The notes below the pieces were generated by a model, which was given only the letters and a program-made list of their open reading frames with translations, was not told the origin of the DNA and searched no databases. Made by a program: the position numbers and the translations under genes. 64,000 nt of DNA from Ptiloglossa arizonensis (lineage: Eukaryota; Arthropoda; Insecta; Hymenoptera; Colletidae), in NCBI RefSeq assembly GCF_051014685.1, contig NC_135058.1:3510811-3574810 (forward strand), read 5' to 3'. Positions 49,560-60,445 of this stretch are shown here, in pieces (positions within the stretch are counted from its first letter, which is position 1; each line of letters starts with the position of its first letter).

Positions 49560-50340
49560 TCAGGGATTTTTTTCGGAGCATTTGGAACACGAGTTCGTAA
49601 GACACGTTTTCTGGAAAACGATGCAACTGTTCGACTCAGAATTGACCACGTTTCAAACGAAGTGGAATTTTGTCAATCTTCCTTGAACACTGGTTACGAT
49701 GAAAGTAAAATTGGTGTTTCAGGAGGTTCGAACACGGTTCGCGAGATTCTTTTGGGAGCAGTTTGAAGTCGAATTGGTAAGATACGTTTTCTGGAAAATA
49801 ATGTAACTGTTCGACTCAGAATTGACCACGTTTCAAACGAAGTGGAATTTTGTCAATCTTCCTTGAACACTGGTTACGATGACAGTAAAATTGGTGTTTC
49901 AGGAGGATCGAACACGGTTCGCGAGACTCTTTTGGGAGCAGTTTGAAGTCGAATTGGTGAGATACGTTTTCTGGGAAAATGATGTAACTGTTCGACTCAG
50001 AATTGACCACGTTTCCAAGGAAGCGAAATTTTATCGGTCTTCCCTGAGCACCGGTTACGATGAATGTAAAATTGATGCTTTAAGAGGTTCGAACGCGATT
50101 CGCGAGATTCTTTTGGGAGCAGTTTGAAGTCGAATTGGTAAGATACGTTTCCTGGAAAATAATGTTACCGTTTAACTGCAAATATTCCATCTTTTAAAGG
50201 AAACGAAATTTGGTCGATTTTCTTAGAGTACTGGATGAGACTGAAATCTCAGAAAATTCGAAGACGGTTCGTAAGATTTGTTTTCGCGTATTTAGAAAAA
50301 AATTCTTCGCGAGTTGGTCGGATGGAATGATTTTTAGTAT
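49560..50340 (+). repeat. tandem array of 180-bp units, about four copies
   Basis: GA(C/T)ACGTTTTCTGG-like blocks start at 49601, 49781, 49961 and 50142. Units 1-3 share long exact stretches around GTTCGACTCAGAATTGACCA, and unit 4 is diverged. Plus-strand open frames inside are repeat translations. Confidence 0.9.
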
Positions 50341-52229
50341 CGTTTAAGATTTCCATTCAACCGTAATCGTCATTGATACGTTTATAACCATCCGGGGCTG
50401 AATATAACGTAAATTTGAAAAATTGTCGCATCCCCGTATCACAGAAAGCACGAAAAATAGTCGAACGATCGAAATTTTCATTACAGATCGTTCGAATTCT
50501 TCGTAGCTCGATATCGACGAAATCGTCGCGCGTCCACGTTTAGGAGCAGAAGTTCCCCGCCATATTTGTCGGATAGTTGATACGTATTTTAATTGGCTCT
50601 CGCGATAGATGGCGACATCGTCGATCGTCTTACAGTACGCGAGCGAATATGTTTCGGTTATTGAATTACGGGGTTCCAATTACCCGATCTTCGAGCTTTC
50701 AATGTCCCTATTAACAGCCGTCTTAATCTCAATTAACCTACATATCCGTTAATTGATGTAATCCGACGTGGTTGAGAAACAGCCCGAGCAAGTCTCGGCA
50801 AAGCTGTACGATCTAAATCTATTCGCGCACCGATCGTGGAACCCGTTTATCGCGGTTTTCCAATGAATTACCAAACAATTTCCCGAACTACGATATTTCT
50901 TCGACTTTACATTCGAGTCGAATGACTCGAGTCTCTTTAGGTTCGCGCGTTACCGATGGGAAAACGAGTTATCAACTACACCGAGGTACCAAGAAGGTAC
51001 CGAATCACGATTTGTTCTTTCATCGATCGTGTTGTTTTATTCTCCTCGAAATTGTCCACAGTTCCACGGATCTTGACTATGACAAATTTAGAATGTTCTC
51101 GACCAAGGTTACGGTCACGGATAAAGCGTCGTTTATCAACCAGCAGCCAGCCAATCTTCGAGACACTCGATCGGTTCCTCGAGACTGTCTTCCTTTGTAA
51201 CTGATCGTCGACGACGTTAAATGATCCCGAAAAGTAGATAAACGTACTCCTCTGGAAACTCCAGATTACAAAATACACAATGCTATTCCGAAAGAAGAAA
51301 AGAAACGAAACGTACTCTTACACGAGACGTTCATTTCACATCGTACGTTACAGTTCTGTAAATACATTGATCACTGTGATGGAAACTCTGACGCGTGATG
51401 TATTGACTATCATTTATTCGATTCGTGCGTAGAATTTCTCGCTAACATCGATTACTTTTCCGTTTCTCGGGCCTGGAGAGTTGTCCGGTGAGTCTGTTTC
51501 AACAATCGCGTGGTTTGCTACTCGATGATCGTTCGAGAAACAGGAAGATCCGATCGAGCGTGTAACTGGACCCGCGTTGCATCGAGAGATTTGCATACGC
51601 GAGGAAATTCGGTCCGCGTTCGCTGGTTCAAGGATCGAGGGTTTTATTTTCTCGTTTGGGTCGCAATCCCGGGCGACCGACGATGATTCATGGCGCATCT
51701 CTCCGCCAGCCAGAGATGCGTCTCGGTTGTCAGAAACGTCTAGACGCCCGCATTCGTGGGCAGAATCCAAGGTTCTCGGTTTATCGCGACCATGGGAATT
51801 AACACGAGAGAGAGGTAGAAAGAGCGCTCGTTCCCGTAGACCGATGCCCCCGCGGATCTTTTTTTTTTTTTTCTTTTCACTCAGGTTCCGAAACAATTCG
51901 AAAGGATTTCGTCCTTGGCTGCGGAGTTGCTCGATCATCGCGACTTCCGCGAGGTTTCGCAATAAACCGATTCGTAGCCCTCTCGGCCACCGTGACTTAT
52001 GCATTTATTTACCGGGATTCCAGGCTCCGAGACTTTGCTCTATGGACGATTAAAAATGTATATTACGAGCAATTCGAGATACGTCATTGGCGCCTACACT
52101 CGACCACTAGCCAACGGTTGCTCGCTGGACTTTCAAAGTTATCGTCCGGTTTTCCTTGGCTGCGGTGATTCCTCTCGTTTCGCGACGGTTCAAGGTGATT
52201 TCGAGTGACGTACCCGAGAAAAGTATTTT
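50341..52229. other. unique non-coding stretch
   Basis: A minus-strand open frame of 196 residues (52004-51414) has a Lys run from a T tract and no domain. It is not called as a gene. Nothing else is recognised. Confidence 0.4.
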
Positions 52230-52500
52230 TTTTTCTTTTTTTTTTTTTTTTTAATTAATTAGAACGCAAAACGTCACTTCGTCCGTTTCCAGCACCGAGA
52301 GCGACGTATCCGCGAATAGTCGTTTTATTTTTTAAATATTACTCGTTAAATGTCACTCCGTCGGTTTCTAATATCGAGGCGTTGCCGAACGTTCGCGACT
52401 TTGAGTAACGTACTCGCAGAAAGTATTTTTACTTTTTAATATCGATTGGAACGCAAAACGTCGCTTTGTCGGTTTCTATTACCGAGGCGTTTATCTTCTC
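52230..52500 (+). repeat. degenerate tandem repeat, about three copies
   Basis: AACG(C)AAAACGTC.CTT(C/T)GTC.GTTTC occurs near 52263 and 52450, with a weaker copy near 52345, each followed by a CCGAG(A/G)CG-like word. Confidence 0.5.
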
Positions 52501-53571
52501 GGCTCGAGCAGAAACGAACGTTACCGGCTCGTAAACTTTAAATTTCGAAGTAATTGATTACATTCCATGCAAAGTCGGCACTTTGCCGAGCCAAGTCTGT
52601 ACAACGGTGTATAGTTGCGAGCGGAGGTTATTATATGCGATCCCATCCTTGAACAAGTCAACCTAGATGCTTTCAAGAAGAATTAGAAAGTTAATTTAAA
52701 CTTTATTTACCCATGGATTTGCACATACCGACGCGATACATAGAATATGGGATTCAGCTGATATTTATCGTCGAGGATCACACTTTTTTTTTAAATCCTC
52801 GCCATTATTTTCCGTGGAATCCGCAGGAAGCCATTGTCTCGGTCGATAACGAGCCCTCCTGTTATCCACCGGAGTCGTACGATTATTATCGCGTATCGTT
52901 TTACAAATTGTGCTAAATTACGCGTCTCGTTTACAATAGCGATAGTAACGATAGTGCGGAGAAGCGTCCCTGAAAGTAAGATTACGATACGCAAAGCGAT
53001 GCGCCTGGATTTATCGTCCTAAAAACCTCCGTTTCTGTCGACGATACGAAAAAAATGTTCCAGGAAGTAATTACGTCGGTACGAAGGCCCAAATATTACG
53101 ATCGTCGGGCAATTTTGTTCAATGTCATTTTTTTTTTCGACATTTCAAAGTCACCGTTCCAAATAAAGTCTGGAATTCAAATCGCAATATCCTTTCCAAC
53201 GTAATTTTCCAGAGAACGTCGTATCTTCGTTTTAAATTTCGCTAAATTTTGTCGATCAATTCTGCCTCTGTTCCGATTATCGTATTCGTCGATTTGATTC
53301 AAAATAATTTTTTGCCGCAAGACATACAGAGTGATCCATTTGAATAATTTCGAAATGGTCGACGATGCTGATAAATATTTCGGACGCATTATATCACGGA
53401 CAGGTACACAAAGGTCAACTTTATGTATTAACATTTCTTCTTCGATGGACGCAGCTCGTCGTTTCCTATACGCAAAAATACTCGAACACGTACGACGAAA
53501 AATCGTTAACTCGAAAGATACTTCGCTAAGAATCTAACCAAAATAACTTCGGATCAAATCGGCGAAACTTT
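52501..53571. other. non-coding stretch
   Basis: Short open frames only, with no domain or splice support. Confidence 0.45.
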
Positions 53572-53779
53572 GCTTTAAAAATGTCCCGAATGTGCGGAAC
53601 TGTTATTGTTAATTTTGTAATCGATCTACGTTGATTTAATGATCGATCCACTATTTAAATTTCCTCGGTATCCGTGCTTTAAAAATGTCCCGAATGTGCG
53701 GAACTGTTATTGTTAATTTTGCAATCGATCTACGTTGATTTAATGATCGATCCACTATTTAAATTTCCTCGGTATCCGT
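53572..53779 (+). repeat. nearly exact 104-bp tandem duplication
   Basis: GCTTTAAAAATGTCCCGAAT starts at 53572 and 53676. The copies differ by only about one base before the last few nucleotides, so the duplication is recent. Confidence 0.95.
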
Positions 53780-54423
53780 ATTAATTTCATCCGTAAGATG
53801 TGCACAGATTGCTCTGTTACCTTTACAACGACACTTTCGCTTATCTTCGATACGCGTAATCTGTTTCGGCGATTCTCGCGGTTTCGCTCGGTATCGGATT
53901 CCGTATTTCCGCGAAAATATTTTCACGCGTGACAACCGGTATCGATCGGTGAATACCCGCCGCTCGCATTTTACACGTAACGGCGGCAATTAATTCCGGG
54001 AACCGCGTCCCGTGCAATATCTTACGCTTCCGACTTGAATGGCGACGCGGGACTGCGGCTGACAAACGAAAAACGGAAAACGTGTATCGCCTATTATGCC
54101 GCGCCCCGTCCGCTTTAACTTCTAATTACCGATTCGCGCGCGAGTCGATTGCACGCAAATACATTTGTTATTTTTCTCTCTTCGAATCACTCGAGAAGAG
54201 ATCTTTCAGCGATCGATCTCCGTACGAGCCCCCAAATAACTTGTACTCGTGCGTGGTTTATGGATATACGTATATTTATTATAAATTACAGTGATAATAG
54301 CGTTAGATGTAGCGTCGGTGGTTAGTTTCGCTTGGTACGTCTTTCAATTGTCTCGTCTTATCGTCTTTTCAGTCGTACTGTCCGCGACACACTCTTCGGA
54401 CATACTCTCGTCGTCATACTTTG
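53780..54423. other. non-coding stretch
   Basis: CpG-rich unique DNA without a recognised gene. Confidence 0.4.
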
Positions 54424-54613
54424 TCATACTGTCTCATACTGTCTCGTACTGTCTCATACTGTCTCGTACTGTCTCATACTGTCTCGTACTGTCTCATACT
54501 GTCTCATACTGTCTCGTACTGTCTCATACTGTCTCATACTGTCTCGTACTGTCTCATACTGTCTCATACTGTCTCATACTGTCTCATACTGTCTCATACT
54601 GTCTCATACTGTG
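54424..54613 (+). repeat. 10-bp minisatellite (TCATACTGTC / TCGTACTGTC), about 19 copies
   Basis: The unit has two variants, CATACT and CGTACT, in the order A A G A G A G A A G A A G followed by a run of A. The unit has no stop in any plus frame, so three overlapping plus-strand open frames span it; these are artefacts. Confidence 0.95.
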
Positions 54614-55288
54614 TCCCTTAACGTTCTTTTCGCGCTCTATATAGTCATTCCCATTAATTCTCTTTCATTCCAATCCTCGGTCTCTCTCACTTGAGACATT
54701 CGGTCACGTTCGGTCATCCTAATCGTTCGTCTTTCCCAAACACTCTTCACTTTCTCCAAACCACATGTATTTCCTTTCATCCCCGTGCATTCTCACGCTC
54801 GGTCGTCGCGCAAGAGCAAGACCCCCTGTAAAGGATACTCGTGCCTTCCAGGAAAGCTAGCGGACCGATCGGCGCCAAATGTTTAGTTTAACTCAAGTCC
54901 GACCGCGCGCGTTATCTTCTTTAGGCCTACGCTCGAAGCAGGCCTAAGCGGACGCGGAAAATCCGATACTACACATTGTACCTTCGAACTGCCAATTGCC
55001 GGCGCCGAGCACGCCGCGAAGCGGATTTTACGAGCGTCTTCGAGGCGGTCCTCCGCTTTCAATTCGTGGTTCGTTTCACGTCTCGATCTCCTTAACCTTA
55101 CCGCTACATTTACCAACCAGTGAAAATGACTGGTTTCGTCATCTTTCGGTAATGAAATTTGCTTTAAATTCCATGGCACGTTTTTCGAAAACTTTATAAA
55201 GATTTTTGTTCTACGCGCGTGATCAATTTTGTACATTTTTCGTTTTACTCGTCGATTGGTCGTTTTTAAGATAGATACGAGGTACAGC
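54614..55288. other. non-coding stretch
   Basis: Unique DNA between the minisatellite and the TTAA element. Open frames at 54883-55236 have no domain. Confidence 0.4.
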
Positions 55289-55536
55289 TTAACCCTTTAC
55301 ACTCGAAGCGTTTCTGCTACCCGAAACTGGCGTCTCGATGAAATCTTTTAAATCGCAAAATTAATACGGAATGGAATATTTTTATTTCAATACTCGACAT
55401 ACATATGTTTACATCTTAAAAGAGTGTAATACCTAATTTCCAATTTGAATTTCAAGTCACAAAATTTCCCCGAATTGAAGGAAGTACGCTAAATCGAGTG
55501 ATGATCGAGGGTCTCCTCTCGAGTTCAAAGGGTTAA
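55289..55536. mobile_element. short TTAA-flanked MITE with CCCTTT inverted termini
   Basis: TTAA stands at 55289-55292 and 55533-55536. Reading inward, the left end is CCCTTTACACTCGA and the right end, on the opposite strand, is CCCTTTGAACTCGA. That is an imperfect 14-bp terminal inverted repeat with a TTAA duplication, the signature of piggyBac-type transposition. The 240-bp body is AT-rich with no open frame of note, so it would depend on a transposase supplied elsewhere. Confidence 0.65.
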
Positions 55537-56660
55537 TATTCGAAAATACGTCGATAGTTCTAGTGTTTTAAGCGTTCGATTAGTACATTCCAAGACTTTG
55601 GTTCAAAAATATTCCCAATACACCGTACTCGTGTTTTTAAATAATAATACGTAATTATTTAAAAAGACGAGTGTTGGTAAAAGGATCAAGAAAATACGAA
55701 AGTATCCACTCGTGTCTTTAATTATGGAAAAACAATATGTATATTGTGGGAACGCGATGGGTCGAGAAAGACCCAAGGAACGCGCCAGAGTTCGGTGAAA
55801 TATCAATCGGAAACCTCTTTGTAATTTTAAAGTTTCTCCTTTAATTCGAATTATTCTTCAAAGTACAGTACATTATAATCACGGATAACGTTATAGAAAA
55901 TAATCCGTTTATTATAATCGAATTTCGGTTATCCGTACCAATTATGGTAATCACACTTGGAGACAAACGGTAAGAATTCTTAACAAATTCGTACCAGACT
56001 TTCTTTCGAAACTTACGCGTGAACGAAGTATACTCGAATAAATCGAATCGACTATCGAGCATTTTTTATCCTCTGCGTAGAGAATAAACGTTGGATATGT
56101 AATTGAAACAGCTGGTTATACTTGTAACGAACTCCGAGACCCAAAGTGATTTTAACAAACTTATTTTACTGTAGATCAATAAGACGTAAGCATGTTTAAA
56201 TTTGTTGGATTCCTGTCTATCGACGAATCATCGATAGATAAAAGACGAGATTTTCGTCCACAAGCTTATCGACCAAAGTTACAAATTATGGAATTATCCA
56301 CTCTCTGGTATCTTTCGCTAGCAGAGAATTCGATTCTGAATAACTGGTTCCCTCGTCGTATTCGAGATATCGAGACCAGGTACGAAGAACCCTTGACTCC
56401 AGTTTACAGCAGTTGCAAGAATATTTACCACTGGAGTTTAACAAACTCATCGGGGATACTATCCTTAAAAAGACACGAGCTACCGGCAGGTCGCAGGTGC
56501 ATTGTAAACCTCGCTGCAACAAGTCACGAGCAATGCGCAAGATGTTCAAAGATAAATGACGATTTTGCGAGATAAACTTGCAAGGACAATCTTCTTAATT
56601 TTCTCGACAGGTAATTTTATTCCTCGAAGGTTGGTCCAAGGCCGACTCGATTCTTTTAAA
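55537..56660. other. AT-rich non-coding stretch with unassigned open frames
   Basis: An ATG-led plus-strand frame of 127 residues (56192-56575) and a minus-strand frame (56549-56286) overlap. Neither has a recognisable domain or clear splice sites. Confidence 0.3.
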
Positions 56661-56862
56661 CGGCATTGCTGCACTTTTTTTTTATATTTTGTCGGATGAG
56701 GTCGCGCAAATTAAACGTAGATTTGGCATCTTCTTTGTATCGAAACGAACGAGACGAGTACTAAAAGATTGGTTTACGATACGAAGATAATGGTTCTTCT
56801 GTAATTCAATATTAATCTCGGTTGACTTTGAACACTATTGTACCATATATCGTATATCTGTT
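56661..56862 (+). repeat. dispersed repeat of about 205 bp, copy 1
   Basis: It starts CGGCATTGCTG and ends GTATATCTGTT, and matches 58540-58744 over its full length apart from scattered substitutions and small indels. Shared blocks include GATGAGGTCGCGCAAATT and GTTGACTTTGAACACTATTG. Obvious terminal inverted repeats and long open frames are absent. It could be a MITE or SINE-like unit, or a segmental duplicate. Confidence 0.65.
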
Positions 56863-57137
56863 CTGTTGCACGGCAAAGTATCGACGAAAGGGCTCGACGT
56901 ACCGAGAAGTAAAGAATCAAGTTGTTCGTGAGACAATCTTAGTAAAATCCACGCAAAACTTTCAAATTCCATCCGTAGAAAAATTGCCAATGTAAAACAT
57001 AATTCACAGAATACAATGAAAAGTTTGCCAATGATTCTGTAAAATAGAAATTGACCAACTCTTGGTCCAATAATTTGAAAAATAGCGAAAACTTCCAAAT
57101 TGAGATCGCAGAGGACGATGAATCGATACTCGCAACG
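56835..57137 (-). other. unassigned hydrophobic open frame in a low-CpG patch
   Basis: A stop-free frame of about 100 codons begins after a TAG at 57140-57138. It contains a strongly hydrophobic segment around FYRIIGKLFIVFCELCFTLA that could span a membrane. There is no in-frame ATG upstream of that segment, so it would have to be an internal exon, a pseudogene piece or chance. The patch has clearly fewer CpG words than its surroundings. Its last 28 bp run into the dispersed repeat at 56661-56862. I do not recognise the family. Confidence 0.25.
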
Positions 57138-57140
57138 CTA

Positions 57141-58539
57141 ACTCGAAATTAACAGAAACGTACAATTATCGACGAACGATTTGAAATTGTCACCCAGCGG
57201 TGAACGTGCATCTTTGATTCGATTGTACTCGCTTGTCCGGATTTTTCTATTCGTTCGATAGAGACGTTTAACGAATAAGATCGATGTTTCGATTCACCAT
57301 CGCGATACGCTTTACACGCGGTGTGGATTTGCCGCGCGAACGTATTTCGAAGCGGAAGATCCTCGCGATAGATTCGACCGAAACGTCGAACGACTCGCGT
57401 CGCGCGTAACATCGTGTAAAGTGTCGAGTATTCTTGGCTCCGAGAGACAGCAGGAAGCTACTTATGCAAATTTAAGCAAATCGTTCTCTCGTGCGGAAAA
57501 AAAAAGGCCGATACGATTCTTCGCGAAACAAGCAGGAAAAACCGTTACGACGAGCGCGTAGGTAAAATACAAAAGTTACGACGAAATCTTCGCGTCGACT
57601 TTATCTTTCGAGGTATCCATCGAAACGCGCGGAGATCGCGAGCTGTTGATAAACTCTCGACGATACACTCGAACCGGATTGTGCACACTCGAACGAAATG
57701 TTTTCGAGGATAACGGAGCGCGCGCAGCGCCGTGTCCGCTAATTAACGGAAGCGGAGCGGAGAGGTCAGAGATGATCTCTTCCCCGTTTTTCTTTTTCTT
57801 TTTTCTTTTTTTTTTTTTAGTATATTGAATCGAGGAATTCACACGGTCGAGAGTGGTAGTTTTGCGATTGCATTTAGAACGGTGGCGACCTGTTTCGCGG
57901 GAAACCGTGCAGACGTAACCGCGATGTCGCAACGAACTAAATATTCTTGTCGCCTACGAAAGATTTCTATTAACGCCTCTTTGAGCGACGAGCATCGAAG
58001 TGCACTCGAGATCGCGGGTGACAACAGGTCGAAAGCATTTGTGAAAAGTAATTGTGCGCGCGCCACGGCGTGCAACGCGACTTCCAATTGAACGAGAAAA
58101 GAAAAGAGGTGAAGGAGATCCGTAGCTCTTTCCTCGTTCGCTGAACCGAGACCAACGATTTGTACGTGTTACGTTCGCGCGTACTTTAGGGATATCGCGG
58201 TTCCCATCGTGCATCCACCAAACACGATGGAACCGGGAAATTGTTACGAAAGGGATGTAAAACACCGTGCCGTTACGAAATAAAATATTCTTATCTACGA
58301 ATGGTCGGGGTAATCTTATCGAACCGTGAGCGGACTGCGAGCGAGGTCGAGGATACACGGGCGTTGCTGGAGAAACGGTTACAAGTGTTCGAGTGCATCT
58401 TTCTCAACACGGCTCGCGTTACGCGAGTCAACTGTTGACCAACAAGGACTCTTAATATTCGTTTATCTTACGCACGATCTGATTAATTATACCCGAGAGG
58501 ACTCGCGACTTTAGACGACGGGATACCGTGTATATATAT
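57141..58539. other. CpG-rich non-coding stretch
   Basis: Open frames of up to 134 residues overlap on both strands around 57576-58358 without domains. A T-rich tract lies near 57788-57819. No gene is called. Confidence 0.4.
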
Positions 58540-58743
58540 CGGCATTGCTGTACTTTTTTTTTTATACTTTGTCAGATGAGGTCGCGCAAATTGAACGTAC
58601 ATTTGGCATCTCTTCTTTGTATCGAAACGAACGAGACGAGTACTAAAAAATTTGTTTACGATACGAAGGTAATTCTTCTATGATTCAATATTAATCGAGG
58701 TTGACTTTGAACACTATTGTACCGTATATCGTTGTATATCTGT

Positions 58744-58744
<1 letters not shown>
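58540..58744 (+). repeat. dispersed repeat of about 205 bp, copy 2, inside a TA tract
   Basis: This is the partner of 56661-56862 in the same orientation. It is bracketed by TATATATAT on the left and by a (TA)n tract (58747-58779) on the right, as if inserted into a TA microsatellite. The mariner-like cluster follows within 70 bp. Confidence 0.65.

Positions 58745-58746
<2 letters not shown>

Positions 58747-58779
<33 letters not shown>
58747..58779. repeat. (TA)n microsatellite
   Basis: About 16 TA dinucleotides directly to the right of dispersed repeat copy 2. Confidence 0.95.
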
Positions 58780-58781
<2 letters not shown>

Positions 58782-58806
58782 GTTGCTTTTACCATGGTCC
58801 TTGTAA

Positions 58807-59027
58807 TAGGTTGCTCGATAAGTATTGTCGTACGATAAGAAATGGAGATATCAGGTTCGTCGTTTTATTTTTCGAAAGATGGTACTACCGTTTGACGAAT
58901 AAAGTTTCGTGCAGATCTGTCGACTCGTTCGTATATTTACTTATTTGTTTCAACTTATTGAAAGTTAAAGCGCCATAGTATTTCCTTACAATGGAAAAAA
59001 AAACAACAAAACTTATCGAACAACCTA
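58807..59027 (+). mobile_element. mariner-like MITE, copy 1
   Basis: The left end TAGGTTGCTCGATAAGT is mirrored by ACTTATCGAACAACCTA at the right end, with TA at both edges, as in mariner/Tc1 elements. The interior keeps what looks like a mariner 5' leader. A run CATAGTATTTCCTTACAATGG, resembling the transposase start region, is joined almost directly to the far terminal repeat. This is the usual product of internal deletion of an autonomous mariner. No transposase sequence remains. Confidence 0.65.
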
Positions 59028-59116
59028 GTATATTTACAGTTGTTCAAAGTTGAAGTGTCATAGTATTTCTTTTACAATGAAAAGAATCACAAAACTTATT
59101 GAACGATCTGGTATAT
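59028..59116 (+). mobile_element. partial mariner-like MITE (right half only)
   Basis: This segment repeats the right half of the element at 58807-59027. It has the same ATATTTACAGTTGTT...AAGTGTCATAGTATTTCTTTTACAATG order and ends AAAACTTATTGAACGATC. It follows the first element immediately, so it probably arose by tandem duplication or nested insertion followed by loss of the left half. Confidence 0.5.
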
Positions 59117-59349
59117 CGACAATGTCGATTAGCAGACTCTGATGAGAAACGTTTAAAATAATTTCAAGAAGGTTACGATTGTTTCGGATATCGAAAGTGA
59201 AGGATATCGGAGTCGTAAAGCGTTGTAGAAAGTTGCGTCACAGTTATTTACTGTTATCCAGCCATTGTCCAAATATTAATTATTTATACCTCGATAAATT
59301 ATACCACAGGAACGCATAGTGGAACCTATGACCCGCCATTTTAATATAA

Positions 59350-59564
59350 CAGGTGGCTCGATAAGTTTTGTCGTTCGATACGAAATGGAGTTATTACGTT
59401 CGTCGTTTTATTTTTCTAAAGATGATACTACTGTTTGACGAACATGTGTAAAGTTTCGTGCAGATCTATCGACTCGTTCGTATATTTACAGTTGTTGAAA
59501 ATTGAAGCGTCATAGTATTTTTTCACAATGGAAAAACGGACAAAACTTATCGAACGATCTAGTA
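59350..59564 (+). mobile_element. mariner-like MITE, copy 2
   Basis: It has the same order as copy 1: a left end GGCTCGATAAGTTTTGTCG, the shared block TTTCGTGCAGATCT.TCGACTCG, CATAGTATTTTTTCACAATGG, and a right end ACAAAACTTATCGAACGATC. The length (about 215 bp) and orientation match copy 1. Scattered substitutions show that it is a separate older insertion or duplicate. Confidence 0.6.
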
Positions 59565-59598
59565 TATGCTTTCTCCTTCGTTCGTATTTTATTACACG

Positions 59599-59630
59599 AA
59601 ATTTAAATTTAAATTTAAATTTAAATTTAA
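59599..59630. repeat. (AAATTT)n microsatellite
   Basis: About five self-complementary hexanucleotide units, lying between the two groups of mariner-like elements. Confidence 0.9.
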
Positions 59631-59873
59631 TTTTTTACGCGTAAGAACGCGTTACACCGGAGCTTGCAAAATCCACCTACGATGTGAATTTTTAATTTCA
59701 CGGAGATATTAACGTACACAATTTTCAATTTCCTTGCTCCGATCATTCACCGAGCGGAAGACAATCATTTTCACCGGACTTTTCCAGTGAATATAACAGC
59801 AGCGAATTCTCGGTATTGTCATACATCTGAGATACATTTTCCTTGAAAATCTCTCTGTATAACAAAAACTAAT

Positions 59874-60033
59874 AGGTCGTTCGATCAATTTTGTCGCTCG
59901 ATAAAACTTATCGAACAGTATAGTATTAGGTTGCTCGATAAGTTTTATCAAACGACAAAACTTATTTAACAGCATACTATTAGGTTTCTCGATAACTTTT
60001 ATCGACCGACAAAACTTATCGAACAACCCAGTA
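59874..60033. repeat. three tandem 54-bp fold-back units made of mariner-like terminal repeats
   Basis: Units begin with TAGG at 59874, 59928 and 59982. Each consists of a left terminal repeat (GGTTGCTCGATAAGTTTT-like) joined almost directly to its inverted partner (ACAAAACTTATCGAACA-like), with virtually no interior, and the units meet at TA-containing junctions. The regular 54-bp period also appears as an 18-residue period in translation. They look like end-to-end products of the same family as the neighbouring MITEs. Confidence 0.65.
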
Positions 60034-60330
60034 TTATTAACTACATCGATTAATAATAGGTACTTTAATAATAGGTTAATAATAGGTATGTTCGCGCCTA
60101 ACGTAGAAACTTCGCGCGCGAAGATCGAATTCGCGTTAAAATCTCATCGAACGCGTTCGTTGATGAGAATGATTTTCGTTTTCCCCTAATCTAAGGAAGA
60201 AGCTCGAAGAGTGTTGCTCCGAATCGATTAACCGCGCTCGATCGGAAGTCTTCTGTAATTTCTGCGTAAAAGAATTTCGAACGCGTTGGTTCCGAGTTCG
60301 TTGTACTTTCATTGCGCTGCTTCTTCGTCG
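60034..60330. other. non-coding spacer
   Basis: No gene. TAATAGGT words near 60053-60088 are short leftovers of TA-rich sequence beside the fold-back units. Confidence 0.4.
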
Positions 60331-60445
60331 GAGAGAAGATTCGAAGAGAGAAGATTCGAAGAGAGAAGATTCGAAGAGAGAAGATTCGAAGAGAGAAGAT
60401 TCGAAGAGAGAAGATTCGAAGAGAGAAGATTCGAAGAGAGAAGAT
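60331..60445 (+). repeat. 15-bp minisatellite, seven full copies and a partial
   Basis: GAGAGAAGATTCGAA repeats exactly from 60331 to 60435 and then breaks down. Since 15 is a multiple of three, the minus strand gives a Ser-Leu-Phe-Glu-Ser repeat, which is an artefact. Confidence 0.95.

Noticed and set aside
51414..52004. 196-residue minus-strand frame
   Set aside because: Lys run from a T tract, no domain, and an overlapping plus-strand frame of similar length.
54291..54694. Three overlapping Ser/Leu/Val/Cys-rich frames
   Set aside because: They are translations of the 10-bp minisatellite in all three plus frames.
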